Of a stretch of 5,265 nucleotides of DNA, positions 4,800 through 5,265 are shown piece after piece. The translations under genes and the position numbers were made by a program. The DNA is taken from NCBI GenBank assembly GCA_902785445.1, contig CACZYN010000137.1, positions 1-5,265 on the forward strand, written 5' to 3'. The notes under the pieces are model-generated. The model did not search any database. It worked only from the letters and a program-made list of their open reading frames with translations, and had not been told where the DNA came from. The DNA is from an uncultured Anaerovibrio sp. (lineage in GTDB: Bacteria; Bacillota; Negativicutes; Selenomonadales; Selenomonadaceae). The first letter of the stretch is position 1; the number at the start of each line of letters is the position of its first letter.

Positions 4800-5265
4800 A
4801 TGTTTAATATGAAAAATGCAATTAGAGAACGAAAGAGTAAGGTTCTCGGGCTATTCCTGTGCTTTTTACTTCTCGGAATAGACTACTCTTTCGCAAGTTA
4901 CAACAATTATTCTCAATTTAAGACCCTTTCGGTCAGCATGAGTAACTCGACGTTGAGAGAAGTGCTTAAAACAATAGAGAAAAGTAGTCAATTTGTTTTC
5001 TTCTATTTAGATGACGCTGTCAACTTAGAACGTAAGGTATCTATCGACAGTAAGAATAAAAATATAGAAGAAATCCTTTCTGAACTTTTCGAAGGTACTT
5101 CGTGTACTTATCGGATCTCTGACAGGCAAATATTTATTTCCGGAAAAGCCCCTGCTTCAACCGAACAGCAACAGAATAAGCGGAAAATATCCGGACGTGT
5201 CACTGATATAAAAGGAGAGCCGCTTATTGGGGTCAACGTTACTGTGGATGGAGATGCAAACGGTT
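4800..5265 (+). CDS. SusC/RagA-type TonB-dependent receptor with STN domain (3'-truncated)
   Basis: This is the first 155 residues of an outer-membrane TonB-dependent transporter of the SusC/RagA family; the window ends inside the gene. Residues 1 to about 32 form a signal peptide: positively charged RERKSK, a hydrophobic core VLGLFLCFLLLGI, and a likely cut after YSFA. Residues about 40-114 match the STN (secretin/TonB short N-terminal) domain, the periplasmic signalling module that contacts FecR, with STLREVLKTIEKSSQFVFFY and NIEEILSELFEGTSCTYRI. From about 129 the CarboxypepD_reg-like fold begins (KISGRVTDIKGEPLIGVNV). The plug and 22-strand barrel lie beyond the edge. An in-frame ATG at 4809 is an alternative start. 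No strong Shine-Dalgarno is seen, which is normal for Bacteroidota. The STN domain together with the upstream FecR predicts ECF-sigma control of this uptake locus. The substrate cannot be told from this part. Confidence 0.92.
   Translation, partial: MFNMKNAIRERKSKVLGLFLCFLLLGIDYSFASYNNYSQFKTLSVSMSNSTLREVLKTIEKSSQFVFFYLDDAVNLERKVSIDSKNKNIEEILSELFEGTSCTYRISDRQIFISGKAPASTEQQQNKRKISGRVTDIKGEPLIGVNVTVDGDANG

Noticed and set aside
1..5265. CRISPR array, tRNA, rRNA or insertion sequence
   Set aside because: I saw no spaced repeat array, no tRNA cloverleaf or rRNA stretch, and no transposase or terminal inverted repeats, including at the junction.

Overview
The window looks like two unrelated genomes joined end to end. 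Bases 1 to about 3708 read as an anaerobic Bacillota (Firmicutes) chromosome. Support comes from strong purine-rich Shine-Dalgarno sites, a SCIFF ranthipeptide with its radical SAM maturase, a Clostridia/Negativicutes-style GAPDH, and the first codons of phosphoglycerate kinase. I cannot separate Clostridia from Negativicutes (Selenomonas-like) with certainty. Bases from about 3709 to the end read as Bacteroidota (Bacteroides-like): a FecR anti-sigma protein with a DUF4974 tail, then a SusC/RagA-type TonB-dependent receptor with an STN domain. This half has weak or no Shine-Dalgarno sites and is visibly more AT-rich.

Layout of the left half, all on the plus strand: (1) the 3' end of a NodB-family polysaccharide deacetylase (3-488); (2) an intergenic stretch with a 12-bp palindrome abutting a good sigma-70-type promoter; (3) scfA, a 47-residue six-cysteine SCIFF precursor (587-730) too short for ordinary ORF calling; (4) an intrinsic terminator (741-767); (5) scfB, the SCIFF maturase (795-2207); (6) a 259-base AT-rich leader with a promoter and an internal terminator-like hairpin; (7) gap (2467-3480); (8) a perfect 10-bp hairpin (3522-3550); (9) the 5' end of pgk (3580 to about 3708).

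At about 3706-3711 the pgk reading frame passes, in frame, into the middle of a FecR gene just ahead of its membrane segment. Neither protein would work as the fusion. The simplest reading is a metagenome assembly or library chimera; a true recombination event is the less likely alternative and needs read-level proof. The right half then holds the membrane and periplasmic part of FecR (to 4650), a 149-base gap with a 9-bp hairpin, and the start of the SusC-like receptor (4800 to the window edge).

Functionally, the left half pairs a ribosomal peptide with its crosslinking enzyme, next to the glycolytic gap-pgk pair. The right half is a cell-surface signalling and glycan- or nutrient-uptake module: receptor STN domain to FecR to an ECF sigma factor, which is not in the window. 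I found no undescribed system that the sequence itself supports. The best-supported biology is the complete SCIFF pair, and the most important observation is the junction.
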